Assembly (NCBI RefSeq): GCF_013267595.1
Contig: NZ_CP054010.1
Coordinates: 1,334,811-1,398,810, forward strand
Direction: 5' to 3'
DNA: 64,000 nucleotides
DNA from: Prevotella melaninogenica
Lineage (GTDB): Bacteria > Bacteroidota > Bacteroidia > Bacteroidales > Bacteroidaceae
Under the pieces are notes generated by a model. That model saw only the letters and a list, made by a program, of their open reading frames with translations. It searched no databases and was not told where the DNA came from. This document shows positions 42,387 through 51,997 of this stretch, piece by piece; position 1 is the first letter of the stretch; the number at the start of each line of letters is the position of its first letter. A program made the translations under genes and the position numbers.

Positions 42387-43655
42387 TTATACTTTCATTA
42401 AATCGCTCATAACGGAGTCGCTAACATAGATGCCATCACGGGTGAGATGGAGCCAACCATTGTCCTCTTTCAACAAACCTTGTTGTTGTAAAGGCTTGGC
42501 AAGGCGCATGAGATAAGTATGGTATTCAGCAGAGAGCGTTGAGAGATCTATTCCCTCACATGTACGAAGGGCGGTCATAATCATGTCATTGTAATGTGTG
42601 TCTGCATCGATTATCTCCTCCTCGCAAGGGAGTCTGTCTTCCTCAATAGCAGCGATATATGCCTTGGTATCTGCTATATTCCAACTCCTTTTGCCATTGC
42701 TGTAGGAATGGGCAGAGGCTCCGATGCCTATATAAGGGACATTATGCCAATACGAACTATTGTGTTGAGAACGGTAGGGACTTTGAACTTTGAAGTTTGA
42801 ACATTGAACATTGAACTTTGAGGTTTGAACTTTGAAGTTTGAACTTTGAAGTTTGAGCTTGGCAAAGTTACTAATCTCATATTGCTCATAACCAGCTTCG
42901 GCTAAGCGGTCGATGAGTGTATCGTACATCTGACGATAAAGTTCATCGTCCATATCCTTGACCTTTCCCGCTTGGAGAAGGCGATAAAGGGGAGTCCCTT
43001 CTTCGTACATAAGACTATATGCAGAGATATGTTCAATGTCTAAAGCAAGCAGTCGCTCAATGTCTTCTTTCCATTCTTCAAGTGTCTCATTGGGAAAGCC
43101 AAACATAAGGTCTACTGATATGTTCTTGATATTTACACTTCTAAGACGCTTGACAGCAGTTTCTACCTCGTCAGCTGTATGTCTACGATGTAGGAAGCGT
43201 AAGCGTTCATCTGAGAAAGTCTGCGCTCCCATAGAGATACGATTGATAGGAAGAGAACGCAAGTTCTGTGCAAACTCTTCCGTTACATCATCTGGATTAC
43301 ACTCCATTGTGACTTCGATAGGAGTCGCTGTGGTACAAGTGTTGTTCGCTATATCCCATTCTAAACCAATGTGATATACCTTGTCTACCGTCTGGAATAT
43401 CTTCTGTAGACTCTCAAAAGAAAGCTGTGAAGGAGTGCCACCACCCAAATAGATTGTTGACAAACCGCCTATTCTTTCACCAGAGCTGTCGCTGTTCTTC
43501 TCCGCACGCAGTTCCATCTCATGGCAGATAGCATTCACATAGCGTTCTTCTATAGAAAGCCTTTCGTCCTTCTTCTTGGTAGGCACAGTAGAATAGAAGC
43601 CACAGTAAATGCAGCGACTGGCGCAGAAAGGTATGTGAATGTATAATCCTAACAT
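42387..43655 (-). CDS. hemW: Radical SAM haem chaperone HemW with repeat insert
   Basis: A 422-residue radical SAM protein; the cluster site is FCASRCIYCGFYS (CxxxCxxC). Other blocks are TIYLGGGTPSQLS, ITMECNPDD-like VTMECNPDDVTEEF, MGAQTFSDERLRFLHRRH and FAK ... QHNSSYWHNVPYIGIGASAHS. HemW carries haem to client proteins; it lacks the fourth Cys of true HemN. The family has about 380 residues. Residues about 266-294 (SSNFKVQTSKFNVQ and similar) are translated AAGTTCAAA repeat, placed in a loop just before the conserved QHNSSYW block. Confidence 0.92.
   Translation of the reverse strand: MLGLYIHIPFCASRCIYCGFYSTVPTKKKDERLSIEERYVNAICHEMELRAEKNSDSSGERIGGLSTIYLGGGTPSQLSFESLQKIFQTVDKVYHIGLEWDIANNTCTTATPIEVTMECNPDDVTEEFAQNLRSLPINRISMGAQTFSDERLRFLHRRHTADEVETAVKRLRSVNIKNISVDLMFGFPNETLEEWKEDIERLLALDIEHISAYSLMYEEGTPLYRLLQAGKVKDMDDELYRQMYDTLIDRLAEAGYEQYEISNFAKLKLQSSNFKVQTSKFNVQCSNFKVQSPYRSQHNSSYWHNVPYIGIGASAHSYSNGKRSWNIADTKAYIAAIEEDRLPCEEEIIDADTHYNDMIMTALRTCEGIDLSTLSAEYHTYLMRLAKPLQQQGLLKEDNGWLHLTRDGIYVSDSVMSDLMKV
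42776..42860. repeat. AAGTTTGAACATTG repeat inside hemW
   Basis: About six units of GAACTTTGAAGTTT / GAACATTGAACTTTG, 12-14 bp each, all in frame. Same family as 35800-35905. Confidence 0.85.
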
Positions 43656-43859
43656 GATAAGTGTATATGCGTATATATTAATGTATGCCTTACAAGAAGT
43701 AATGCAAATGTACTAATAAGTTTTAAAAGATTTCGTTTTTTTCGTAAGAAACTTTGGTGCTTTCGATGAAAATGTATAACTTAGACCGCAGAATTGATGA
43801 GCTACGGCTTGTCCCTTGAGACGAAATAAATTATTACTAACAGCTTAAATCTATCAGAT

Positions 43860-46022
43860 ATGAGAGTATATCAGACAAACGAGATTAAGAACATTGCCTT
43901 GGTTGGCAGTGCCGGTAGCGGCAAGACGACTCTTGCCGAAAGTATGTTGTTCGAAGCTGGTGTCATTAAGCGACGCGGTTCAGTAGAAGCAAAGAATACT
44001 GTTAGCGATTATTTCCCTGTTGAACAGGAGTATGGCTACTCAGTGTTCCCAACAGTATTCCATGTTGAGTGGAATAATAAGAAACTGAATATCATTGACT
44101 GTCCAGGTAGTGATGACTTCGTTGGTGGCGCTATTACTGCCCTCAATGTAACCGATGAGGCTGTTATTCTTATCAATGGTCAGTATGGACCAGAGGTTGG
44201 AACACAGAACAATTTCCGCTATACCGAGAAACTCAAGAAGCCTGTTATCTTCCTTATTAACCAGTTGGATTCAGATAAGTGCGACTTTGATAATATCTTC
44301 TCAACTATGCAGGAGATTTATGGTTCAAAGTGTGTTCTTGTACAGTATCCAATAGAGACTGGTCCTGGTTTCAACAGTTTGATTGACGTTTTGTTGATGA
44401 AGAAATACAGCTGGAAGCCTGAAGGTGGCGAACCTATCATTGAGGATATTCCTGCTGACCAGATGCCAAAGGCAATGGAACTACATAAAGTGCTCGTTGA
44501 GGCTGCTGCCGAGAATGATGAGGGCTTGATGGAGAAGTTCTTTGAGGAGGAAACATTGACAGAAGATGAGTTGCGTACAGGTATCCGTAAGGGTCTTGTA
44601 ACGCGTTCTATCTTCCCTGTTTTCTGCGTATGTGCAGGTAAGAGTATGGGTGTTCGTCGTCTGATGGAGTTCTTGGGTAATGTTGTTCCTTTCGTTGATG
44701 AGATGCCTAAGATTCATAATACTCGTGGTGAGGAGGTTGCTCCAGACAGTAATGGTCCAGAGTCACTCTACTTCTTCAAGACTGGTATGGAACCACATAT
44801 CGGTGAGGTAAGCTATTTCAAGGTGATGAGTGGTTGTGTGAAGTCGGGTGATGACTTGACTAACTCTGACCGTGGCTCAAAGGAACGTATGGGACAGCTT
44901 TATGCTTGTGCAGGTGCTAACCGTATTCCTGTTGATCAGTTGAATGCAGGTGACTTAGGTTGTACCGTGAAGTTGAAGGATGTAAAGACTGGTAATACCT
45001 TGAATGGTAAGGGTACTGACCAGCGTTTTGACTTCATTAAATATCCAAACTCTAAATACTCTCGTGCTGTTGAAGCTAAGAGCTCACAGGAGACAGAGAA
45101 GCTTATGGCTGCATTATTGAAGATGCGTCAAGAAGATCCAACATGGGTTGTTGAGCAGAGTAAGGAGTTGAAGCAGACAATCGTTCATGGACAGGGTGAG
45201 TTCCACCTCCGTACTTTGAAGTGGCGTTTGGAGAACAATGAGAAACTTCAGGTTACTTTCAAGGAACCAAAGATTCCATATCGTGAGACAATTACCAAGC
45301 AGTCAAAGGCTGAGTATCGTCATAAGAAACAGAGTGGTGGTGCTGGTCAGTTTGGTGAGGTTCACTTGATTGTTGAGCCATACGCAGAGGGCATGCCTGA
45401 TCCAACAACCTATAAGTTTAACGGACAGGAGTTTAAGATGAATATCAAGGGACGTGAAGAGCGCGATCTCCCTTGGGGTGGTAAACTCGTGTTCATCAAC
45501 TCTGTTGTCGGCGGTGCTATTGATGCTCGCTTTATGCCAGCTATCTTAAAGGGTGTTATGGATTGTATGGAGCGTGGTCCACTGACAGGTAGCTATGCAC
45601 GTGATGTACGTGTAATTGTCTATGACGGTAAGATGCACCCAGTTGACTCTAATGAGCTTTCATTCACTTTGGCTGCTCGTCATGCGTTCTCAGATGCTTT
45701 CAAGGCTGCAGGACCAAAGATTCTCGAGCCAATCTATGACTTAGAGGTGTATGTTCCAGGTGACTATATGGGTGACGTAATGAGCGACTTACAGGGCCGT
45801 CGTGCCATGATTATGGGTATGGACTCTGAGGCAGGTTATCAGAAGTTACAGGCAAAGATTCCTTTGAAGGAGCTTGCTAACTATAGTATCTCATTGAGTT
45901 CTCTCACTGGTGGTCGTGCAAGTTTCACAACAAAGTTCGCAAGTTACGAGCTTGTTCCAAATGATATTCAGCAGAAGTTGATTGCTGAGCATGAGGCAGA
46001 AGTGAAGGAAGAAGAAGAATAG
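43860..46022 (+). CDS. EF-G paralogue with altered GTPase residues (EF-G2 type)
   Basis: A 720-residue translation-factor paralogue with all EF-G domains: G domain (P-loop GSAGSGKT, residues 16-23), a beta-barrel domain, then domains III-V (GQGEFHLRTLKWRLENN, KKQSGGAGQFGEVHL, ARDVRVIVYDGKMHPVDSNE, EPIYDLEVYVPGDYMGDVMS). The G3 motif reads DCPGSDDF with Ser84 where EF-G has the catalytic His (DTPGHVDF). The switch-I RGIT Thr region is EYGYSVFPT, and G4 is NQLD rather than NKxD. A Bacteroides EF-G paralogue lacking GTPase activity supports translation in starvation and in the gut (established knowledge); this gene appears to be its counterpart. It is a single gene with a strong terminator. Confidence 0.88.
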   Translation: MRVYQTNEIKNIALVGSAGSGKTTLAESMLFEAGVIKRRGSVEAKNTVSDYFPVEQEYGYSVFPTVFHVEWNNKKLNIIDCPGSDDFVGGAITALNVTDEAVILINGQYGPEVGTQNNFRYTEKLKKPVIFLINQLDSDKCDFDNIFSTMQEIYGSKCVLVQYPIETGPGFNSLIDVLLMKKYSWKPEGGEPIIEDIPADQMPKAMELHKVLVEAAAENDEGLMEKFFEEETLTEDELRTGIRKGLVTRSIFPVFCVCAGKSMGVRRLMEFLGNVVPFVDEMPKIHNTRGEEVAPDSNGPESLYFFKTGMEPHIGEVSYFKVMSGCVKSGDDLTNSDRGSKERMGQLYACAGANRIPVDQLNAGDLGCTVKLKDVKTGNTLNGKGTDQRFDFIKYPNSKYSRAVEAKSSQETEKLMAALLKMRQEDPTWVVEQSKELKQTIVHGQGEFHLRTLKWRLENNEKLQVTFKEPKIPYRETITKQSKAEYRHKKQSGGAGQFGEVHLIVEPYAEGMPDPTTYKFNGQEFKMNIKGREERDLPWGGKLVFINSVVGGAIDARFMPAILKGVMDCMERGPLTGSYARDVRVIVYDGKMHPVDSNELSFTLAARHAFSDAFKAAGPKILEPIYDLEVYVPGDYMGDVMSDLQGRRAMIMGMDSEAGYQKLQAKIPLKELANYSISLSSLTGGRASFTTKFASYELVPNDIQQKLIAEHEAEVKEEEE

Positions 46023-46050
46023 TTCTCCAATTTTAGACTAATATAGTCGA

Positions 46051-46097
46051 AGAGGTTGATTCGAAGGCTATGCAATGTAGCATTAGAATCAACCTCT
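46051..46097 (+). terminator. Terminator of the EF-G paralogue gene
   Basis: The 12-bp perfect stem AGAGGTTGATTC / GAATCAACCTCT followed by TTTTCTGTTT, 29 nt after the stop codon. Confidence 0.85.
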
Positions 46098-46197
46098 TTT
46101 CTGTTTATTAGTATGTCATTATTGAATAATGGATATGTGCTTATAGGTTCTCAGTTGTTACAAAGTTGACTTTCTCCGCCTATTTTTAGCTGTTGTG

Positions 46198-46262
46198 TTC
46201 AGCCTTAGCACATATTGTGTTGATGCCCCGCACATATCGTGCTAAGGCTTAGCACCACATGT
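46198..46262. repeat. GCACATATNGTGCTAA-type repeat
   Basis: Units CTTAGCACATATTGTGTTGA, CGCACATATCGTGCTAAGG and CTTAGCACCACATGTGCGC. Each is itself palindromic. It fills part of the 340-bp space 46023-46362. Confidence 0.65.
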
Positions 46263-46362
46263 GCGCATACTAAACACGATATAAAAGAGTTGCTAAGTTT
46301 TACCAGATAGCAGTACTTTCCCTTATATAGAAACAAACTGCTATAAAAGAAAGAACTTTCTT

Positions 46363-46524
46363 TTAGTGAGTTATAATGTACCGATAGAGTGGATATCCGA
46401 ATATCGGAGTTAGTAAGGTCATGCAGGTGATATAGATTAATTTAATAGGAAACGGTTGTTTCCTGCATAGAAACGGCATGAGAATGAGTGTTATTAAAAA
46501 AGATAAGCCTTGTATTAGTTCCAT
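46363..46524 (-). CDS. Possible small membrane protein (53 residues)
   Basis: An ORF of 53 codons, ATG at 46524 and TAA at 46363-46365. It reads MELIQGLSFLITLILMPFL, a short basic loop (CRKQPFP), then a second hydrophobic stretch and LTPIFGYPLYRYII at the end. Two membrane helices with a positive loop between them look like a real small membrane protein. It lies 31 bp after the TonB receptor stop on the same strand. No ribosome-binding site is evident, and homologues were not checked. Confidence 0.45.
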   Translation of the reverse strand: MELIQGLSFLITLILMPFLCRKQPFPIKLIYITCMTLLTPIFGYPLYRYIITH

Positions 46525-46593
46525 TAATCTGATGTTTATTTTATTGCAAATATAAATGTATATTAGGAATAATTCAAGTTATTCATACCTTTC

Positions 46594-49332
46594 CTATAAT
46601 ATTTTAAATCGTATAGTTCCAACTATGTTAAGAGGTCTCAATTGCGAAGTAGATGAATATATATCAAGACCACTATAGTTAACCCTTGTGTACTGATGTT
46701 GATTGAAAAGATTATTGGCTTGCAAGTCTAATTCAATATGTTTCAATTTGTATTTAAACAACATATCTCCAAACCATGTGTGCCTATTCTTTTCGGTCAA
46801 ATTATTGTAATTACCTTCTATTGTAGTAGTAAACGTAAATTGCTTAGTGACAAAGACATTAAACTTGATACGCTGAGTTGCAGTTCGAACAGTCTGTGAA
46901 GAATTATTATTTATAGCATCTATGGATGTCACATTCCATACATATCCGCTTGTGAAAACAATATTAAGCCATGTAAGAGGAGTGATAGTACCACCGCCCC
47001 CAATACTGATTGTTCGAGAATGGAAGGGGTAAAGATTCTGAGCAATGAGGCGTTCACTTTTACTATAGTTATAGCCTCCAAAAGCACGAATGGTTGATTG
47101 TAACCAATCAAAACCTTTGCTACCATCAAAGCCGAAAGCATAATTATCCGTATATGTTTTTTTATCAATAGCATGTACAACACTGGTTGCACCTCGATAC
47201 TCATAACCATAAATTTGATTGTCACGAGTGTGCCCGTAGCTACCATTTATACGGAAAAAGGTAGCTGTAAGAGCACTGCGATACCCAACTGATACACTCG
47301 TTGCGAAGCGACTGGTCTCCGATAAATGTTTAACATACGACCGCTGAAATGTGCGGTAGTTGTTCATTATATAACCACTATAAATACTTCCAGGATCTCC
47401 GACATTCTTATAGTATGATGCATTGATGTTACCACTCCAATCACGCCACTCATAATTTACAGTAAACGATGGTGTTACAAGTAAGCGAGTATATTTATTC
47501 CTGTTCTTAGTGATATGGTCATCAAGAGTTTGTGTGTATAAGTTTAGAGGGCAGGTAAAAGAGAGGCGCCAGCCAGCCTGTTCGAATTTGTATTGTTGAT
47601 TTAGCGATAATTCATAAGTGTTATACCATAAATCATTCAGTACCGACTGTGATGTATGATTTTGACTACCATTTGCTGTCAAATTAGTAAAGCCGCTTAA
47701 ATCGGTCTTTATGCCATGCAAGCTGGCATTAGCTAAAATTCCATAGTCCAGAGAGAACGATCCTAAGTGAAAGGTAAAGTTAGTATGGAAGTCACCAGCT
47801 ATGTTGCGTGACTTCAATTCTTGATTATAATGGACTGATGTTTGTGGCAAAAGCGAATCCACATCAACCATCAATGTGTTAGGGCGCTGGGCATAACCAA
47901 CAGAGAAATGCAAGTCAAGTGTACGTTTACCATAATTCTGAATGAGATTCATTGTGTTACTGACTGTTAGCGAAGGGCGATGGAAATATTGATAAACCCG
48001 ATTGTCTCCATAGTTGATGGGGACAGCTCCTGTTAGGTCAGAGGTAAGTTGGCTCTGTACGTTATCATTAGTCCATTCTCCATCTAACTTCAGTACATTG
48101 GCAATAAAACTATTTTTACCATTGCGATTGTATCTTAAGTTTGTACTAAGATTATTCATGTGCGTTATAAATATAAGCGACTCGCTGCTCAATAGTCGTT
48201 GATTAGAACTATAAAATCGGTCGGCTTCTGAGATTCCTTCTTGTCGTATAGATGCATGGAGATATGACATATTCAAAGTTATTTCAGATTGTTTGCCTAT
48301 TTTCTCCAAGTGGTTCATTGATACAATGTGTGACTGATTGTCAAAAGTCCGTTTCTGCGGTAATCCACTGCCAGATGGCGTAACAACTCCCAGTGGAGCG
48401 AAAGCAACAAGCCCCACATCATTGATACCAGAATAATGTGAAGTTAATTCTTGGGAAACATCATCACCTATATTGTTTCCTTTATAGAGTGTTATATTTT
48501 GCCTGCGTTTTGCAAAGTACATACCTACAACCTCTGCCGTCCATAATGGATTTCTGCCAATAGGGTTTTGTCCATCAGATAGGGAACGCATTCCGAATCC
48601 CCATCCACCAGATTGTTGACCACCACCACCGAGCATTGTGTTTACTGCTACTGTACCTTTAGCAGCATTTTTTAATTTCAGATTTATAGCAACATCATCG
48701 GTTGGTGTTCGTCCCTGTAGGGCTTTCACTGGTTGATGATTCTCGAGCACTTGAACCGAACCAACATCTTGTGCATTGATATTTCCTGTTGCAAGACCAT
48801 AGCGACCTTGCAACAAATCCATGTCTTCAACATAAAACTTTGAGATACTTTTCCCATTGAATTTTATACTACCATTATCTGATACTTCTATACCAGGCAT
48901 ACGCTTTAAAACATCGCCTATAGTGCGATCGCCTTGCTGTTGATATGCACCAACAGAATAGTTAAGAGTATCACCGTTTTGTCGTATCTTCTTAGCATGA
49001 ACTTCAACTTCCTTAAGTTGTAGTACCTTTTCTGTGACTCGAAAGTTCAACCGTTGTGAACGGTTAGCAACAATTTTAACTTGCTGCCCTATAGACATAC
49101 CAGCTGCGGTAATTGTTAAGCTATCGGATTGTGAATTTACCTCCAAACGATAGTCACCCTTACTGTCTGTCTCTGCAAATGCCAGTACTCTACTATTCCC
49201 TTTTGACGTTACAGTAACAATGGCATCTCCAGACTTGCCCTGTGCGTTTAACACACTGCCTTCAATGACAGTTTGAGCTTGTATCTTTAAGCAAAAGATA
49301 ATCAGTAGACTGAATATGGTTGTAGTTTTCAT
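46594..49332 (-). CDS. TonB-dependent receptor with carboxypeptidase-like N-domain
   Basis: A 912-residue outer membrane protein. Signal peptide MKTTTIFSLLIIFCLKIQAQ, a carboxypeptidase-regulatory-like domain (residues 22-110, VIEGSVLNAQGKSGDAIVTV ... FAETDSKGDYRLEV), a plug-like part (DRTIGDVLKRMPGIEVSDNG), then a barrel. The plug is of the outer-membrane-beta-barrel type without the classic GPQGTLYG loop. It starts immediately after the stop of the GLPGLI gene (no spacer), so the two products are made together. Ligand unknown; GLPGLI partners suggest peptide or metal handling at the surface, which is inference. Confidence 0.88.
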   Translation of the reverse strand: MKTTTIFSLLIIFCLKIQAQTVIEGSVLNAQGKSGDAIVTVTSKGNSRVLAFAETDSKGDYRLEVNSQSDSLTITAAGMSIGQQVKIVANRSQRLNFRVTEKVLQLKEVEVHAKKIRQNGDTLNYSVGAYQQQGDRTIGDVLKRMPGIEVSDNGSIKFNGKSISKFYVEDMDLLQGRYGLATGNINAQDVGSVQVLENHQPVKALQGRTPTDDVAINLKLKNAAKGTVAVNTMLGGGGQQSGGWGFGMRSLSDGQNPIGRNPLWTAEVVGMYFAKRRQNITLYKGNNIGDDVSQELTSHYSGINDVGLVAFAPLGVVTPSGSGLPQKRTFDNQSHIVSMNHLEKIGKQSEITLNMSYLHASIRQEGISEADRFYSSNQRLLSSESLIFITHMNNLSTNLRYNRNGKNSFIANVLKLDGEWTNDNVQSQLTSDLTGAVPINYGDNRVYQYFHRPSLTVSNTMNLIQNYGKRTLDLHFSVGYAQRPNTLMVDVDSLLPQTSVHYNQELKSRNIAGDFHTNFTFHLGSFSLDYGILANASLHGIKTDLSGFTNLTANGSQNHTSQSVLNDLWYNTYELSLNQQYKFEQAGWRLSFTCPLNLYTQTLDDHITKNRNKYTRLLVTPSFTVNYEWRDWSGNINASYYKNVGDPGSIYSGYIMNNYRTFQRSYVKHLSETSRFATSVSVGYRSALTATFFRINGSYGHTRDNQIYGYEYRGATSVVHAIDKKTYTDNYAFGFDGSKGFDWLQSTIRAFGGYNYSKSERLIAQNLYPFHSRTISIGGGGTITPLTWLNIVFTSGYVWNVTSIDAINNNSSQTVRTATQRIKFNVFVTKQFTFTTTIEGNYNNLTEKNRHTWFGDMLFKYKLKHIELDLQANNLFNQHQYTRVNYSGLDIYSSTSQLRPLNIVGTIRFKIL

Positions 49333-50211
49333 CTATTCTTTTTCTAATGGCTCGTAAGGGTGTGGCTTTGATTTTAATTGCCCCGTTTGATAATCGCGTG
49401 CTCCAGCTGTTTTAAGGTGATCTCGATTTGCGGCTACTTGTAATTTATAAATATGTTCACGTGTATCCTTAACAAATCCTTTATATTCGCTTTTGATAAT
49501 TGGGAAATTGCCAGATTTTATCTCAACAGCTTCCCATGTATAGAGATGATCTTTATCATATATCTTTAATATTAGTCCAGGTAGCCCACCAAATATCCAT
49601 GGTCCGAGGCGTGTAGGAATTTTGGTAGTAAACCATGCTTCAAAAGTTCTACCTCTCCATTGGCAAGTTGCTTTTTGGCAATCATACCCCAGTATTGATA
49701 GCTGCTCATCAGAAAGCGTCCAATGTTGTTGATACATCGGCTCAGTATAGAAAGCATTATAGCGTTCCATAGCCCATGGCATCGTAGCATAGCAAGTGTA
49801 TATACCATTAGCAGAGTAAATGTCAGTAAATTGATACTCGCTCCAATATTGACTGTTCCTTCCACCAGAAAAGAATATTCTCGGCATACTATTCGCATTT
49901 GGATTTTGCTTAATAAAATCATCATGTAAGGAATCGTTTAATTCTAAGAAACGGCTATAAAGCTTACTCAAACCTTTTCCTATTAGAAGCACTTGAGAGT
50001 CTAAATAAGTATGTTCATCGTTAATATCATTAGCATTTAGAGCATATATAACTTTAATTTGAGCTTGCCCAATCACTGAACATTTTCCTATACCTCTACT
50101 GTTAGGGCGCATTACACGTCCTTGCTTTTCTTGTGCATGCAATGTTAATGAAAAACAAATAAATAGCAATGTTAAGGTTATCATCGAAAACGTTTTCATA
50201 ATTCTATTCAT
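49333..50211 (-). CDS. GLPGLI family protein
   Basis: A 292-residue secreted protein carrying the family motif as FGGLPGLILKIYD (around residue 212). Signal peptide MKTFSMITLTLLFICFSLTL with a cut near HAQ; the ATG at 50211 gives four extra residues before MKTFSM. Other family pieces are YDCQKATCQWRGRTFEAWFT and PWIFGG. GLPGLI proteins of Bacteroidota have no settled function and are often found next to TonB-type receptors, as here. Confidence 0.92.
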   Translation of the reverse strand: MNRIMKTFSMITLTLLFICFSLTLHAQEKQGRVMRPNSRGIGKCSVIGQAQIKVIYALNANDINDEHTYLDSQVLLIGKGLSKLYSRFLELNDSLHDDFIKQNPNANSMPRIFFSGGRNSQYWSEYQFTDIYSANGIYTCYATMPWAMERYNAFYTEPMYQQHWTLSDEQLSILGYDCQKATCQWRGRTFEAWFTTKIPTRLGPWIFGGLPGLILKIYDKDHLYTWEAVEIKSGNFPIIKSEYKGFVKDTREHIYKLQVAANRDHLKTAGARDYQTGQLKSKPHPYEPLEKE

Positions 50212-50342
50212 AGAGTCATTTTTTAGTTGTATTTATTGATAGTTCAGGGTGTTAGTCATTTGTTAATATAGTTTAGTGGATATTATTGATGAAGTTTAGC
50301 TGATAAACTTTATTTACCAGCTAAACTTGTTTTTTAGACGTT

Positions 50343-51980
50343 CTACTTGTTAGGCACAGCAAACTTGTCGCCAGTCTGTTTTACCAGTTCACGCTTAAAG
50401 TAGTCGCTGTAACCCGTACGCTTTACACGCTCGCCAAGACCTGTTGAAGTGCGGAGGAACTTGCCATCCTTCTCAGGCTTAACAGCCATATCATTAAACT
50501 TCACAATCAGATGGATAGCCAACTGACGCCAACGTGTAATCATTTCGTTACTCTTCTGAATAGAGTAATCGTTGAGATACTTTACTGCAGCTGCTTTGTC
50601 GGTGGCATAGAGTGCTTCTGCCTTCGCCTCCACACCCTTTTGTGCTGCGAGGAAAGCGTTGTCAAGTGAGTCGCGTACCTCTTTCAATGCAGGGAAGAGC
50701 TGAGAGTAGCGAGGGTAAACCATGTTGCTAACCCAGTTGCATACCCAGAAAGCATTCTTATCAGAGAAGGTTACTGCATCAGCTCCTGGGGTGTTGAAGC
50801 ACTCTGCACGCTCTGTATTGCTGCAATAGATTGGTACATAAGCAACCATGTTACCATCATCGTTACCGAACCAAAGGATACCACCAATCTCACGTGGCAA
50901 CCATGAACGAAGCTGTGCAATGTAAGAGAAACCTGTCTGCTGGGTTGAGATAGGGCGTTCGTTGAAGTACTGCTTGCCATCTACTTCGAACTTTAGTGGG
51001 GTAGGGCGATAAGGAGAATCCCAGATACCCTGTGCTATATCCTTATCGAGTGACAAAGGAGTACCCTCATAGTGGTCGCGCATGCAAGCTTCCATCTTAG
51101 GTAAATCGACCTTCTTGTCAGGTGCAATCCAAAGTGGCATATCCTCTGCGTTAGGGTCTTTACCCAACGCCCATGGCAACCAACGTGACATGTCTTTGAA
51201 ATGATTTAGATAGCTCCATACACGAGCATCGCACCAACGACGACCACCGAAGTCAGGTGCTGCATAGGTCATCTTCCAGTTGAAGTCCTTATCTTTGCCA
51301 GTGAACCAGCCCTTTGAACGTGCAAAACTGATACAGTTTTTAGAAGTGATGACCTCTGTGTTGTAAGTAGAGAACTGACCGATGCGGCTCTGGTTAGCAT
51401 GAGCAGAAACCATGCCATCAGGGATGCGAACAGCAACCCAAACAACCTTCTGCTTCTTGTCGCCACCACAACCCTGCATCTCGAGCAACCATACCTCGTT
51501 TGGGTCAGCGATAGTGAATGTCTCACCACCAGAGTTATAACCATAAGTCTCAACGAGTGAGGTCATTACCTTGATAGCCTCGCGTGCAGTCTTACTACGT
51601 TGCAGACCAAGATACATCAATGAACCATAATCGATAATACCACCCTTGTCAACCATTTCTTCACGGCCGCCATAGGTTGTTTCACCAATACTTACCTGAT
51701 ACTCATTGATGTTTCCAATGACATTGTATGTTACAGGAGCCTCTGGAATAAAACCATGGCTCTCGTGAGTGTCATAGTCAATAATCTCACGGCGGTCACC
51801 TTTTGCGTGTGTGCCTGCTGGGTAATGACATAGGTTAGTAAACATGCCGTAATCATCAGCGGTGTAAGTAACAAAGACAGAACCGTCTGTTGTTGCTCCC
51901 TTTGTAGCAATGAGGTTTGTACACGCATTAGCATACGTAATCATTGTAAGGAAGAATAGTGTTGCAAATGATTTCTTCAT
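50343..51980 (-). CDS. C69 family dipeptidase
   Basis: A 545-residue Ntn-hydrolase of family C69 (PepD/acid ceramidase-like). After a signal segment (MKKSFATLFFLTMITYANA) the next residue is Cys20 in CTNLIATKGATTDGS, the expected nucleophile freed by cleavage. Conserved pieces include YNVIGNINEYQVSIGETTYGG and TFTIADPNEVWLLEMQG. It removes dipeptides from peptides in the periplasm or outside. It lies 17 nt downstream of the M23 gene's ATG-proximal partner on the same strand (51998), so the two may be co-transcribed. Confidence 0.92.
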   Translation of the reverse strand: MKKSFATLFFLTMITYANACTNLIATKGATTDGSVFVTYTADDYGMFTNLCHYPAGTHAKGDRREIIDYDTHESHGFIPEAPVTYNVIGNINEYQVSIGETTYGGREEMVDKGGIIDYGSLMYLGLQRSKTAREAIKVMTSLVETYGYNSGGETFTIADPNEVWLLEMQGCGGDKKQKVVWVAVRIPDGMVSAHANQSRIGQFSTYNTEVITSKNCISFARSKGWFTGKDKDFNWKMTYAAPDFGGRRWCDARVWSYLNHFKDMSRWLPWALGKDPNAEDMPLWIAPDKKVDLPKMEACMRDHYEGTPLSLDKDIAQGIWDSPYRPTPLKFEVDGKQYFNERPISTQQTGFSYIAQLRSWLPREIGGILWFGNDDGNMVAYVPIYCSNTERAECFNTPGADAVTFSDKNAFWVCNWVSNMVYPRYSQLFPALKEVRDSLDNAFLAAQKGVEAKAEALYATDKAAAVKYLNDYSIQKSNEMITRWRQLAIHLIVKFNDMAVKPEKDGKFLRTSTGLGERVKRTGYSDYFKRELVKQTGDKFAVPNK

Positions 51981-51997
51981 ACTCTACAATTTAATTG

